In this document: piece after piece, positions 8,773 to 18,312 of the stretch
Layout of the letters: every line of letters begins with the position of its first letter
Numbering within the stretch: the stretch's first letter is position 1
Assembly (NCBI GenBank): GCA_039191215.1
Contig: JBCCXT010000008.1
Coordinates: forward strand, 1-64,000
DNA from: HKCCE3408 sp039191215
GTDB lineage: Bacteria; Pseudomonadota; Alphaproteobacteria; Rhodobacterales; Rhodobacteraceae
DNA length: 64,000 nucleotides
Direction of reading: 5' to 3'
Notes under the pieces: model-generated
The model's database searches: none
What the model saw: the letters and a program-made list of their open reading frames with translations, nothing else
What the model was told of the DNA's origin: nothing
Made by a program: the position numbers and the translations under genes

Positions 8773-9674
8773 GCGACACATCCCTCCATACTCCGGAAAC
8801 CCTACGCTCCCGCTCCGAGGCGGCGGCCTCCGCCCTGCCGGCCCTGCTGGCTGATGCCGAACACCTCGCCAATGTTGTGTTGCTTGGCGATCACGGCCGC
8901 AAACGCTACGGCACGGGCGATGAGTTTTGGCAATACCGCCCCGCAGAGGCGGGCGACAGTTACCGCGCCATAGATTGGCGCCGCTCGGCCCGTGCGGACG
9001 GGCATTTCGTGCGCCAGACCGAATGGCAAGCCGCACAAGCCGTTATGCTTGGCGTCGATGACGCCGCCTCAATGACATTCACCGGCAGCGCCAAGGGCCG
9101 CGACGCACGGCCCTCGAAACTGCGCCGTGCCCAAACGCTTGCCATGGCGACGGCCATTCTTGCCATTCGCGGTGGCGAACGCGTCGGGCTAAGCCATCTG
9201 GCGGAGCCGCCGCGCGCGGGACAGGCCCAACTTCTGAGCCTTGCCTCAGCGCTGATGGACCACGAAGACCGGCCTGATTATGGCGCGCCCAAGCCACAGA
9301 TCATGCCCGAGGGCTGCCAGGCGGTGTTCTTTTCAGACTTTCTTGGCGATCCAACGGCAATCGAGACGGTCATGAGCCAGGCCGCCGATCGAGGCGTGAA
9401 AGGCGCTTTGATCCAGATCCTGGACCCCGATGAGGAGGCTTTCCCGTATGACGGCCGCACCGTCTTTGAAAGCATGTCGGGCGCGGTTCGGTTTGAGACG
9501 TTGAAAGCCCGAAGCCTGCGAGAGGCCTATCTTGACCGGCTTGCAGAACGCAAAGACAGGCTGAAATCAAAGGCCCGCCGGACCGGCTGGCGCTACTATC
9601 TGCACCATACCAACAAGCCCGCTGACCCGGCACTCCTGTGGCTTTACCAGTCGCTTGAAAGGCGGCGGCGATGA
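8769..9674 (+). CDS. DUF58 domain-containing protein
   Basis: 301 residues with a TTG start whose bases overlap the moxR TGA. GDEFWQYRPAEAGDSYRAIDWRRSARADGHFVRQTE is the defining DUF58 core (written here in overlapping parts: EFWQYRPAEAGD, RAIDWRRSAR). The remainder has a VWA-like fold (VMLGVDDAASMTF). It has no membrane span. DUF58 proteins are standard partners of MoxR ATPases. The stop overlaps the next start (ATGA), indicating translational coupling. Confidence 0.9.
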
Positions 9675-12436
9675 TCGCGGGCTTGGCCTTCAGCACACCC
9701 GCGCTGCTTTTGGCGCTGATTGCACTGCCGATCCTTTGGTGGCTTCTGCGCGCAGTGCCGCCGGCGCCGATCCGGCGTCGGTTTCCCGGTGTTGCGCTGC
9801 TGTTGGGCCTGGGCGACGACGACAGCGAGACCGACAAAACGCCCTGGTGGCTGCTGGCGCTGCGCATCGCGGCAATTGCGGCAGCCATCATCGGCTTTGC
9901 GGGCCCCGTGCTCAACCCAGAGGAAAGGCGCGCAGGCTCCGGGCCGATCCTGATCGCGCTTGACGGCTCCTGGGCTTCGGCGCGTGACTGGCAGCAACGC
10001 CTTGACCGGGCGGAGCTTTTGCTTGCCGATGCGGGCCGCGCCGGACGCCCCGCGGCACTTGTCTTGCTGACCGATCTGCCGGCCGGTGATCTTGCCTTTC
10101 AAGCCGCCAACGCCCAGATGGCGCGGCTCGCCAATCTTGAGCCGCGGCCCTATGGCCCAGATTTGGCGGCCGTTGCGGAATGGGCTGGCGCGCTTGAAGG
10201 GCCGGTTGAGACCGTGTGGTTCTCCGATGGCCTTCGTCGCGACGGCCAAAGCCTCGCCATCGGCGCGTTTGAGGATCTGGGCCCACTCACGGTGTTTCAG
10301 GGCGTCCGCAATGTTACCGGTCTGGGGCCTGCGCGTTTCGAAGATGGCACAATCCAACTGACCGCAGGTCGGCTTTTCGGGGAAGCCCCGGCAAGTTTTG
10401 AGATTGCCGCCCACGGCCTTGACCCGGCTGGAACGCCGCGGGAATTGGGGCGCATAGAGGCAGGTTTTGACGCCGGTGAAACCCGCGCCGATGCCGAGTT
10501 CGACTTGCCGTCAGAGATCCGCAACCGCATCACGCGGTTCGAGATTGTCGGGCTGCGCAGCGCGGGGGCTGTAGCGCTCAGCGACGATGCGCTCCAGCGC
10601 CGCCAGGTTGCCCTGATCTCTGCGGGTGCTGCGGCCGAAGGCCAGCAATTACTCTCGCCTCTGCATTATCTGCGCCAGGCCCTCGAGCCGACGGCCGATC
10701 TGATCGAAGGCGCGCTTGGCGACATTCTTCTTGCTTCCCCGGATGTGATCATCCTGGCCGATATCGCCCAGCTCGCCCCCGATGAAGAAGCGGAGATGAT
10801 CGCCTGGGTCGAAGCCGGCGGGCTTTTGGTTCGGTTCGCTGGACCGCGTCTTGCGGGCTCCGATCTGGCAAGGCTGGAGGAAGAGCCGCTGATGCCCGTG
10901 CGCTTGCGCGAAGGCGGCCGCACAGTGGGTGGGGCAATGTCCTGGGGCGATCCGAAGGCGCTTGAACCCTTTGCAGATACCTCACCCTTTTATGGCCTGG
11001 AAATCCCCGATGACGTGGTTGTCGAAAGCCAAGTCCTGGCCCAGCCCGATCCGATGCTGGCTGAACGCACGATTGCCAGCCTGGCCGATGGCACATCACT
11101 TGTGACGCGGTCCAATCTCGGCCAAGGTGCGGTTGTGCTGTTCCATGTTACGGCAAATGCCGAATGGTCGACCCTGCCGCTCTCCGGGCTTTTTGTGCAG
11201 ATGCTGGAACGGCTTGCCGTCTCGTCGCGACCCGTGGCGCCTGAGGCCGCCGATCTTGTTGGCACCACTTGGGTGCCGGAGACTGTGTTGGACGGCTTCG
11301 GCACGCTGCGCGATGCGGGCGTGATGGCCGGCGTTGCCGGTGAAGACTTGGCCGAAGCGCCATTATCTGCCGAATTGCCACCTGGCCTCTATGCCGGGGC
11401 CGATCGCCGCATTGCGCGCAATGTGATCAGTCAGGATACCGTTTTGGAACCTGCCAACTGGCCCGGCGATGTCCCCGTTGAGGGCTTGCAAGTGACCCCA
11501 CCGACCGAACTGATGGCCGCCTTTCTGACCGCAGCGATTGGCCTGTTGATGATCGATCTGCTCGCATCGCTCTGGCTATCGGGCAGGCTCTCCAACCTGT
11601 CGCGCGGCGCGGCGGTGATGCTGATTGCGTTTCTGACCGCGCCGCAAGTTGCTGAGGCGCAAACCGGTGGTCTGCCCGACGATGCCATCGCCCTTTTGGC
11701 CACCTCAGAGGTCACTTTGGCCTATGTCGTGACCGGTGACCCGCGCATTGATGAGATCAGTGCAGCCGGCCTCACAGGTCTTACCAACACCCTTTGGCTG
11801 CGCACATCGGTGGAGCCTGCGCCGCCCGTAGGCGTCGATCTCGAACGCGATGAGCTGGCGTTCTTTCCGATGCTTTACTGGCCGATTACGCCGGATCAGG
11901 CCATCCCCTCGGCCGCCGCCTATGGTCGGCTCACCGCCTATCTGCGCGCTGGCGGAATGATCGTCTTTGACACAAGGGATGCAGATTTGGGCGGTTTCGG
12001 CTCAGCGTCCCCGGCGGGACGGCGGCTGCAACAGCTTGCCCGACCGCTTGATATCCCGCCTCTTGAGCCAGTGCCCTCTGACCACGTTCTGACGCGCACC
12101 TTCTATCTGCTGCAAGACTTTCCGGGCCGTCACGCCAGCCGGGAGATCTGGGTCGAAGCGGCCTCAGGAGAGGCCGAAGTTGTGGAAGGCATGCCGTTTC
12201 GTAACCTCAATGACGGGGTGACCCCGGTTGTGATCGGTGGCAACGATTGGGCGGCGGCCTGGGCTGTCGACGCATCCGGCCGACCGCTTCTGCCTGTCGG
12301 CACCGGTTTCACCGGCGAGCGCCAGCGCGAAATAGCCCTGCGCTTTGGCGTGAACCTGGTCATGCATGTCCTGTCGGGCAACTACAAATCCGACCAGGTC
12401 CATGTGCCGGCGCTGCTCGAACGGTTGGGCCAATAG
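9671..12436 (+). CDS. DUF4159 domain-containing membrane protein with BatA-like N-terminus
   Basis: 921 residues. The N-terminus has two helices, PALLLALIALPILWWLL and WWLLALRIAAIAAAIIGFAG, like the aerotolerance BatA/N-terminal membrane domain. A long extracytoplasmic part contains a VWA-like segment (ILIALDGSWASARDW). A third membrane region lies near residues 610-660, and the C-terminal ~260 residues (LAYVVTGDPRIDEISAAGL, FPMLYWPITPDQ, GGMIVFDTRD, RTFYLLQDFPGR) form DUF4159, a glutamine-amidotransferase-like fold. It is third in the MoxR operon and abuts the fourth gene with no spacing. Confidence 0.85.
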   Translation: MIAGLAFSTPALLLALIALPILWWLLRAVPPAPIRRRFPGVALLLGLGDDDSETDKTPWWLLALRIAAIAAAIIGFAGPVLNPEERRAGSGPILIALDGSWASARDWQQRLDRAELLLADAGRAGRPAALVLLTDLPAGDLAFQAANAQMARLANLEPRPYGPDLAAVAEWAGALEGPVETVWFSDGLRRDGQSLAIGAFEDLGPLTVFQGVRNVTGLGPARFEDGTIQLTAGRLFGEAPASFEIAAHGLDPAGTPRELGRIEAGFDAGETRADAEFDLPSEIRNRITRFEIVGLRSAGAVALSDDALQRRQVALISAGAAAEGQQLLSPLHYLRQALEPTADLIEGALGDILLASPDVIILADIAQLAPDEEAEMIAWVEAGGLLVRFAGPRLAGSDLARLEEEPLMPVRLREGGRTVGGAMSWGDPKALEPFADTSPFYGLEIPDDVVVESQVLAQPDPMLAERTIASLADGTSLVTRSNLGQGAVVLFHVTANAEWSTLPLSGLFVQMLERLAVSSRPVAPEAADLVGTTWVPETVLDGFGTLRDAGVMAGVAGEDLAEAPLSAELPPGLYAGADRRIARNVISQDTVLEPANWPGDVPVEGLQVTPPTELMAAFLTAAIGLLMIDLLASLWLSGRLSNLSRGAAVMLIAFLTAPQVAEAQTGGLPDDAIALLATSEVTLAYVVTGDPRIDEISAAGLTGLTNTLWLRTSVEPAPPVGVDLERDELAFFPMLYWPITPDQAIPSAAAYGRLTAYLRAGGMIVFDTRDADLGGFGSASPAGRRLQQLARPLDIPPLEPVPSDHVLTRTFYLLQDFPGRHASREIWVEAASGEAEVVEGMPFRNLNDGVTPVVIGGNDWAAAWAVDASGRPLLPVGTGFTGERQREIALRFGVNLVMHVLSGNYKSDQVHVPALLERLGQ

Positions 12437-14512
12437 ATGGATAGCGGCTTTAACCTCCTCTTCGACCCGCTGCTGCCCTGGCCGGTGATCTGGTCTTTTG
12501 GGGTGCTTGCCGTCTTGGTCACGTTTTTGGGTGCGTGGCGCGGTTTGCGCGGATGGCCGTTGCGGCTTGCCGGCTTTGCCGCCCTTCTGCTCGCGCTTGC
12601 CAACCCCGCTTTGCAGGACGAAGACCGCGAACCCTTGTCCGATATCGTGCTGCTTGTTGTTGATGAAAGCGCAAGCCAGCGCATCGCCGACCGTCCCGTC
12701 CAGACCGAGGCCGCTGTCGCAGCGGTTGAAGCGGAGGTCGCCGATCTCGGAATGGAGCTGCGCGTGGCCCGCGTCGGTGACGGCGCAGAAAATGCCGGCA
12801 CGCTTTTGATGCGCACGCTCACCGAAATGCTGGCCGAGGCGCCGCGCGCGCGTATCGCTGGTGCGATCTTGATCACCGATGGCCAGCTCCACGATGCTGG
12901 TCTCGCACCGGAACTGCCCGCCCCCCTGCACGCGCTTCTCACGGGCCGGGAGGGGGATTGGGACCGCAGGCTCGTCGTGCAAAACGCCCCAGCCTTCGCC
13001 ATTATCGACGAAGAGTTTGAGCTGACCCTGCGCATCGAAGATCAAGGCGCTGTGCCTGTTGGCGTCGCTGGCGTGGCCGAGCTTTTGATCGCCGTCGATG
13101 GCGGCACGCCGTTTCGCTTCAATCTGCCGATCGGCGAAGATATCACGGTGCCGCTCAACCTCAGCCATGCCGGCCGCAACGTGGTGCAATTCACCGTCCC
13201 GACTGCAGACGGCGAGTTGACCGACCGCAATAATGCAGCCGTTGTCACCATAAACGGCGTGCGCGACCGGCTCTCGGTCCTCCTTGTTTCTGGCGAGCCG
13301 CATCCAGGTCAGCGGACCTGGCGCAACCTGTTGAAATCCGACCCTGCCGTCGATCTGGTGCATTTCACCATCCTGCGTCCGCCCGACAAAGAGGATGGCG
13401 TGCCGGTGGCCGAGCTTAGCCTCATCGCATTCCCCACGCGTGAGCTCTTTATGGAGGCAATTGATGATTTCGACCTGATCATCTTCGATCGCTACCAGCG
13501 GCGCGGTATCCTGCCGATGGTCTATCTCGACAATGTCCGACGCTATGTCGAGGACGGCGGCGCGCTTTTGGTCGCGGCAGGCCCTGATTTCGCTTCCGCC
13601 GACAGCCTCTACCGCACCCCACTCAGCCAAATCTTGCCCGGAGAGCCAACCGCGCGCGTGGTAGAAACCCCGTTCCTGCCAACGATCACTGAGATCGGTG
13701 CGCGCCATCCTGTGACAACGGGGTTGGAGGCAGCACATGCGCCACAAGGCGGCAGCGACCAGCCCTGGGGCCGCTGGTTTCGACAGATCGAACTGGTCGA
13801 TCACGGCGGTCAAACGGTCATGACCGGTGCCGATGAAGCGCCCCTATTGATGCTCGACCGGGTTGGCGAGGGGCGCGTGGCGCTGCTGGCCTCGGATCAC
13901 GCCTGGTTGTGGGATCGCGGTTATGAAGGCGGCGGCCCGCAGCTTGAGATGCTGCGGCGCCTGGCCCATTGGATGATGGGCGAGCCAGACCTGGAAGAGG
14001 AGGCCCTGCGCGCTGACACCGATGGTGAGACCATAACCGTGACGCGCCGGACGCTGGCGCCGGTGGCCGGTGCCGTCACGCTGACAGCGCCCGATGGCAC
14101 AACAACTGATCTTACCCTGAGTGAGACCGAACCGGGTCAGTTCATCGCCAGCTACGAGGCGGCCGAGCAGGGGCTTTACCGGCTGCGCGATGGCGACCAG
14201 GAAACCGTCATTGCTTTAGGTCCCGCGGCACCGCGCGAATTTGAGGAAACGATCGCCTCGGGCGACCGGATTGCACCGCTCGCAGAACTTCGCCGCGGCG
14301 GCGTGCTCCGGCTCGAAGACGGCGTACCGGATCTGCGCCGGGTGGCCGAAGGCCGCAATGCCGCGGGAACCGGCTGGATCGGCCTGACCCCGCGCGAAGC
14401 TTATCTGACAAGTGATGTGACCGTGCGCGCGCTCATAGAGCCTTGGCTGTTCCTGCTCCTTGCAGCAGGCCTGATCGTGGCTGCCTGGCTGCGTGAAGGC
14501 CGCCGCAGCTAG
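12437..14512 (+). CDS. Large membrane protein with glutamine-amidotransferase-like domain (COG5426-like), MoxR operon
   Basis: 691 residues. Two membrane helices at the start (PWPVIWSFGVLAVLVTFLGA, LRLAGFAALLLALANPAL) and one at the extreme C-terminus (WLFLLLAAGLIVAAWL) bracket a periplasmic part. Residues ~65-150 resemble a VWA fold (DIVLLVVDESASQRIAD, GAILITDGQLHD). The middle (VDLVHFTILRPPDKEDG, FDLIIFDRYQRRGIL, GGALLVAAGPDF) resembles the class I amidotransferase-like domain common to these operons. It is the last gene of the four and starts immediately after the DUF4159 stop. The role is inferred to be envelope-related; the substrate is unknown. Confidence 0.8.
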   Translation: MDSGFNLLFDPLLPWPVIWSFGVLAVLVTFLGAWRGLRGWPLRLAGFAALLLALANPALQDEDREPLSDIVLLVVDESASQRIADRPVQTEAAVAAVEAEVADLGMELRVARVGDGAENAGTLLMRTLTEMLAEAPRARIAGAILITDGQLHDAGLAPELPAPLHALLTGREGDWDRRLVVQNAPAFAIIDEEFELTLRIEDQGAVPVGVAGVAELLIAVDGGTPFRFNLPIGEDITVPLNLSHAGRNVVQFTVPTADGELTDRNNAAVVTINGVRDRLSVLLVSGEPHPGQRTWRNLLKSDPAVDLVHFTILRPPDKEDGVPVAELSLIAFPTRELFMEAIDDFDLIIFDRYQRRGILPMVYLDNVRRYVEDGGALLVAAGPDFASADSLYRTPLSQILPGEPTARVVETPFLPTITEIGARHPVTTGLEAAHAPQGGSDQPWGRWFRQIELVDHGGQTVMTGADEAPLLMLDRVGEGRVALLASDHAWLWDRGYEGGGPQLEMLRRLAHWMMGEPDLEEEALRADTDGETITVTRRTLAPVAGAVTLTAPDGTTTDLTLSETEPGQFIASYEAAEQGLYRLRDGDQETVIALGPAAPREFEETIASGDRIAPLAELRRGGVLRLEDGVPDLRRVAEGRNAAGTGWIGLTPREAYLTSDVTVRALIEPWLFLLLAAGLIVAAWLREGRRS

Positions 14513-14645
14513 GCCCCGCTCTGATTCCTTGGCGGCGACGACGCGTCCTGATCCGTGGCAACGCGGGCGGGCGAATGCTCCCGCATGGGGGCGTGAGGCT
14601 GTCCGCCCCCTTCGCTGTCGGCTACAGCCGGAATCCATCCAAAGT

Positions 14646-14700
14646 GATCCACAGGATATACCAGATCTATCCCAAGAGTATCCCCAAGCACTTTCCCAAA
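14646..14700. repeat. Imperfect 11-bp direct repeats, helically phased
   Basis: Five successive 11-bp blocks can be read: gatccacagga, tataccagatc, tatcccaagag, tatccccaagc, actttcccaaa. The two middle units agree at 8 of 11 positions and the outer ones only loosely. They lie in the 208-bp gap between two convergent genes. The function is unknown; chance is possible. Confidence 0.3.
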
Positions 14701-14720
14701 CAGAACGCCAAGTTCGCGCG

Positions 14721-16385
14721 CTACCCGTTTGCTGCCAGCGCACAGGCGCAGGCGGCGCGGACCGGGCTATCTGCCCGCGCCTCGGCCAAATTCAAAGCCT
14801 GCCGTACCCCGACAATCTCTGCCGCCTCGCCACGCGCCTGCAGGCAGTCATGGAGCCCGCGCAGCGCCCAAACATTGCCCGGATGCACCATCGCCCGTCC
14901 GATCTGTCCGCCCAGGCCCAAATCAGCGCGAAAGCAGGCCTCAGCTTGGGCAATCCGACCCTGTTCCAACAGCAATGCCCCCAAAGCGTGGCGGACGGGC
15001 TGCATCCATCCCCAGGGCTCGTCGTAATTGAGCCCATCCTCCAGCGTCACAGCCCTGCGCAATTCGGCAAATGCCGCATCATAGTAGCCCTCGCGATACA
15101 GGATCTCTCCTTCGACCATCGCCTTGGCCACGGCTTGGATATCGACCACGCGATTGGTGTGTAGCCAGCGGCTCTCTGGCACGGCATCACACGCCGCCAG
15201 AAACCGGGCCTGCATGTCGCGCGCCTCAGACACACGGCCCAAAGCCGCCAGCGCCACCGCCTTGGCGTAGAGCACATTGACCAAACTGCTGGCGTAAAGC
15301 ACCGGGTCTTGCGGCAAATCCATATCAAGGCAGGCCTGCCATTGGCCAAAGCGTACAAGAACATGCGGTATGAGCCCGACATAGCTTTCGAAATAATCTG
15401 CCATTGGCGGTGAGGTCAGGCGCAGCATCTCATCGGGTGTGGTGTCGGCCAAGCCGCGCAGCGCGGCCAGAGCAGGCGCCATCTGACCCAGCATCATCGC
15501 GCCGTAGGCGACAAAATGGTAATTGTGCTGGCGATAGCCTGTATAGATGTTGAACGCGCCCTCGCGCCCATAATAGATCAGATCGGCATCCACCGCGCGC
15601 TGGTTCCAATACACAACGTCATGATAGGCGCCGCAGAGCACGTCGATATGTGTGGCCATATGAACCAAATGCCCGGCATCGGGCACCAGGGCGCGCAACA
15701 AATCGGCATGGCGCAATGCGGCTTCGGGTTCCGCCGACATCTCCATCAGATGCACATAGAGGTGCAACAGCCCGGGATGGCACAAGGCCTCTGGATCATC
15801 GGCAAAGGCCTCCTCCAGCAGCGCGCGGCACGCCAGCGTGTCGGCCCCATCACCCGGCGCGCCGGTGGCCGGATCCCACATCGCCCAGGGCGTTCGCTGC
15901 ATCATCGCTTCAACCGCAACGGCGCGGATCTCTCGACTGTCGGGGAACCGGCTTTGTTGCTTTCCCATCTCGGCGGCGAAAGCGGCGTCCCAATTGTCCA
16001 TCACAGGCACCGGCGCCACATGCGCTTGCGGAAACCTTGAAGGCAGGGCGGCGATCAGGGCGGCCTCCTCGGCGCGGATGCTGGCCTGGCACGCAAGCGC
16101 AGCCCGACTTGCCTCATGGGCGCGGGCCAGCGCTTCGGCGCGCCCGCCTACATCCATCAGCGCCCAAGTCATGTTGTAGTTTGGCCCTGTCGCGTAAGCG
16201 ATGCCCCAATAGCCCATCGCACAATCCTGATCGGCCGCAACGGCGCGTTCGAAACAGCGCACGGCCTCATCGTGATTAAAGCCATAGGTCCACAAGAGAC
16301 CACGGTCGAACCAAAGCTGCGCCTCGGCATTGGCGGTTATCGGAAAGTGATGCGGGCCAAGATCGTAGGGATAGCTGTCGGGCAT
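14721..16385 (-). CDS. Tetratricopeptide repeat protein, TTC38-like
   Basis: 554 residues from ATG 16385 (MPDSYPYDLGPHHFPIT). AEAQLWFDRGLLWTYGFNHDEA, RCFERAVAADQDCAMGYWGIAYATGPNYN and HLYVHLMEMS are characteristic of a bacterial family related to eukaryotic TTC38. Helical TPR-type repeats continue to the end (ALGALLLEQGRIAQAEACFRADLG). No signal peptide or transmembrane segment is seen. It lies 28 bp downstream of a small secreted-protein gene on the same strand. The function is unknown; a protein scaffold role is expected from TPRs. Confidence 0.85.
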   Translation of the reverse strand: MPDSYPYDLGPHHFPITANAEAQLWFDRGLLWTYGFNHDEAVRCFERAVAADQDCAMGYWGIAYATGPNYNMTWALMDVGGRAEALARAHEASRAALACQASIRAEEAALIAALPSRFPQAHVAPVPVMDNWDAAFAAEMGKQQSRFPDSREIRAVAVEAMMQRTPWAMWDPATGAPGDGADTLACRALLEEAFADDPEALCHPGLLHLYVHLMEMSAEPEAALRHADLLRALVPDAGHLVHMATHIDVLCGAYHDVVYWNQRAVDADLIYYGREGAFNIYTGYRQHNYHFVAYGAMMLGQMAPALAALRGLADTTPDEMLRLTSPPMADYFESYVGLIPHVLVRFGQWQACLDMDLPQDPVLYASSLVNVLYAKAVALAALGRVSEARDMQARFLAACDAVPESRWLHTNRVVDIQAVAKAMVEGEILYREGYYDAAFAELRRAVTLEDGLNYDEPWGWMQPVRHALGALLLEQGRIAQAEACFRADLGLGGQIGRAMVHPGNVWALRGLHDCLQARGEAAEIVGVRQALNLAEARADSPVRAACACALAANG

Positions 16386-16413
16386 GGCCAAAAGCTTAAA
16401 GCCGCGTACGTGA

Positions 16414-16752
16414 TCAGTCGAGCGTGACTTCGATGGGCTCCGACCAGCCATGCACGCTGTCGCGCGCCCGGATCAGGACCGTCCATGGCGCCTCCCCCGG
16501 CAGCGTGACCGACAGCGACCGGGTAAAGGGCTGTTCTTCGACATGCGGGTGGGCCAGTTCGCGGGTACCGAGGCTTGTGCCATCCGGGCTCAACACCTCC
16601 CACGCATCGGCGTAATGGTCCCAGCCGGTATCGGGATGGGCGATGGTCACTGATAGCCGCCCCGGCGCGTAGTCTACCTCGATCACCTCCGCCAAATCGG
16701 CCTGCGCAGACGCGGGGATGATCAAGATCAAAGTGGCAAGCAGATGTCGCAT
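16414..16752 (-). CDS. Small secreted protein of unknown function
   Basis: 112 residues from ATG 16752. A clear signal peptide (MRHLLATLILIIPASAQA, cleavage before DLAEV) is followed by a beta-rich domain (LSVTIAHPDTGWDHYADAW, SLSVTLPGEAPWTVLIRARD) that looks like a single Ig/fibronectin-like sandwich; the fold is a guess. It is probably exported to the periplasm. It precedes the TPR gene by 28 bp and is divergent from glcD. Confidence 0.7.
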   Translation of the reverse strand: MRHLLATLILIIPASAQADLAEVIEVDYAPGRLSVTIAHPDTGWDHYADAWEVLSPDGTSLGTRELAHPHVEEQPFTRSLSVTLPGEAPWTVLIRARDSVHGWSEPIEVTLD

Positions 16753-16860
16753 GGTAGCGCTACGGTGCGGCGCAGCGCCACGGATGGCAACCAACGCTTG
16801 CGTGATTGCCCAATTGGTTATATTTTCTTACCAAAGCTGCCGGGGGAGGAGGATACCGCC

Positions 16861-18312
16861 ATGGAAATGCCGACGCCGGAACCTCGCGTCCTGTCTCGCA
16901 AGCCCAGCATCGTGGCGCGGCTTCGCTCGGTTCTGCCGAGCGATGCGGTGATTGATGATCCGACAGCGACCCGGGCCTATGAATGTGACGCGTTGACCGC
17001 CTACCGCTGCCCGCCGCTGGCGGCGGTTCTGCCCGCGTCCACCGACGAAGTGGCGGCAGTTTTGCGCATCTGCCACGAAGAAGGCGTCCCCGTTGTGCCG
17101 CGTGGCGCAGGCACATCGCTGGCGGGCGGCGCGCTGCCGACGGCAGATTGTGTGATTTTGGGCCTGATGCGCATGACCGAGGTGCTAGAGGTCGATTTGA
17201 GCGACCGGTTGATCCGCGTTCAGGCCGGGCGCACGAACCTCAGCGTCTCAGGCGCCGTTGAGGCAGATGAGTTCTTCTACGCGCCCGACCCATCGAGCCA
17301 GCTGGCCTGCGCGATCGGCGGCAATATCGCGATGAATTCCGGCGGGGCCCATTGCCTGAAATACGGTGTCACAACCAACAATCTTCTGGGTGTGAAAATG
17401 GTCACGATGACCGGAGAGATCCTGGAGATCGGCGGCGGGCATTTGGATGCGGCCGGGCTCGATCTTTTGGGTGTCATTTGCGGGTCCGAGGGGCAGCTTG
17501 GCCTGGTTACCGAGGCGACCTTGCGGATCTTGCGCAAACCTGAAGGCGCGCGGCCGGTGCTGATCGGATATGACAGCAATGAGGTCGCCGGCGCCTGCGT
17601 GTCCGACATCATCAAGGCGGGTATTCTACCGGTTGCGATTGAGTTCATGGACCGGCCCTGCATTCGTGCCTGTGAGGCCTTTGCTGGCGCGGGATACCCT
17701 GATTGTGAGGCGCTCTTGATCATCGAGGTCGAGGGCAGCGAGGCAGAAATCGACGAGCAACTTGGTCTGATCCTGCAAATCGCGCGGCGCCACAACCCGG
17801 TTGAGCTGCGCGAAGCCGGTTCAGAAGACGAAGCCAAGCGGATTTGGCTGGGACGAAAGTCTGCGTTCGGCGCCATGGGTCAGATCAACGACTATATGTG
17901 TCTCGACGGCACGATCCCGGTTTCATCTCTGCCCACGGTCCTGCGCCGGATCGGCGAGTTGAGCGATGAATACGGGCTGGATGTCGCCAATGTCTTCCAT
18001 GCGGGCGACGGCAATATGCATCCGCTGATCCTCTTTGATGCCAATACGCCGGGCCAGCTTGAGACTTGCGAAGCGCTTGGTGCCGAAATCCTGAAGCTCT
18101 GTGTAGAAGTCGGCGGCTGCCTCACCGGCGAGCATGGCGTGGGCATCGAAAAGCGCGATCTTATGGAGGTGCAGTTCTCAGCAGAAGAACTTGAGACGCA
18201 AATGCGCGTGAAGGATGTCTTTGATCCGCAATGGCTTTTGAACCCGGCGAAGGTTTTTCCTTTGGCGACAAGTGCGGCGCGCCGAGCGGCTGGCCGGGAT
18301 GCAGCGGCCTGA
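16861..18312 (+). CDS. glcD: Glycolate oxidase subunit GlcD, FAD-linked
   Basis: 483 residues. ATG 16861 follows a strong GGGGGAGGAGGA site (about 16842-16853). VVPRGAGTSLAGGALPTADCVILGL is the PP-loop of the FAD_binding_4 (VAO/PCMH) fold, with LACAIGGNIAMNSGGAHCLKYG following. The C-terminal FAD-oxidase domain includes NVFHAGDGNMHPLI and GGCLTGEHGVGIEKRD. GlcD is the catalytic flavin subunit that oxidises glycolate to glyoxylate and passes electrons to GlcE/GlcF. The stop overlaps the glcE start by one base, opening a glcDE-x-F operon. Confidence 0.95.
   Translation: MEMPTPEPRVLSRKPSIVARLRSVLPSDAVIDDPTATRAYECDALTAYRCPPLAAVLPASTDEVAAVLRICHEEGVPVVPRGAGTSLAGGALPTADCVILGLMRMTEVLEVDLSDRLIRVQAGRTNLSVSGAVEADEFFYAPDPSSQLACAIGGNIAMNSGGAHCLKYGVTTNNLLGVKMVTMTGEILEIGGGHLDAAGLDLLGVICGSEGQLGLVTEATLRILRKPEGARPVLIGYDSNEVAGACVSDIIKAGILPVAIEFMDRPCIRACEAFAGAGYPDCEALLIIEVEGSEAEIDEQLGLILQIARRHNPVELREAGSEDEAKRIWLGRKSAFGAMGQINDYMCLDGTIPVSSLPTVLRRIGELSDEYGLDVANVFHAGDGNMHPLILFDANTPGQLETCEALGAEILKLCVEVGGCLTGEHGVGIEKRDLMEVQFSAEELETQMRVKDVFDPQWLLNPAKVFPLATSAARRAAGRDAAA

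Noticed and set aside
12164..13813. 549-codon open frame on the minus strand
   Set aside because: Antisense to the end of the DUF4159 gene and the next operon gene, which have clear domains; the frame is a by-product of high GC and has no ribosome site or recognised motif.
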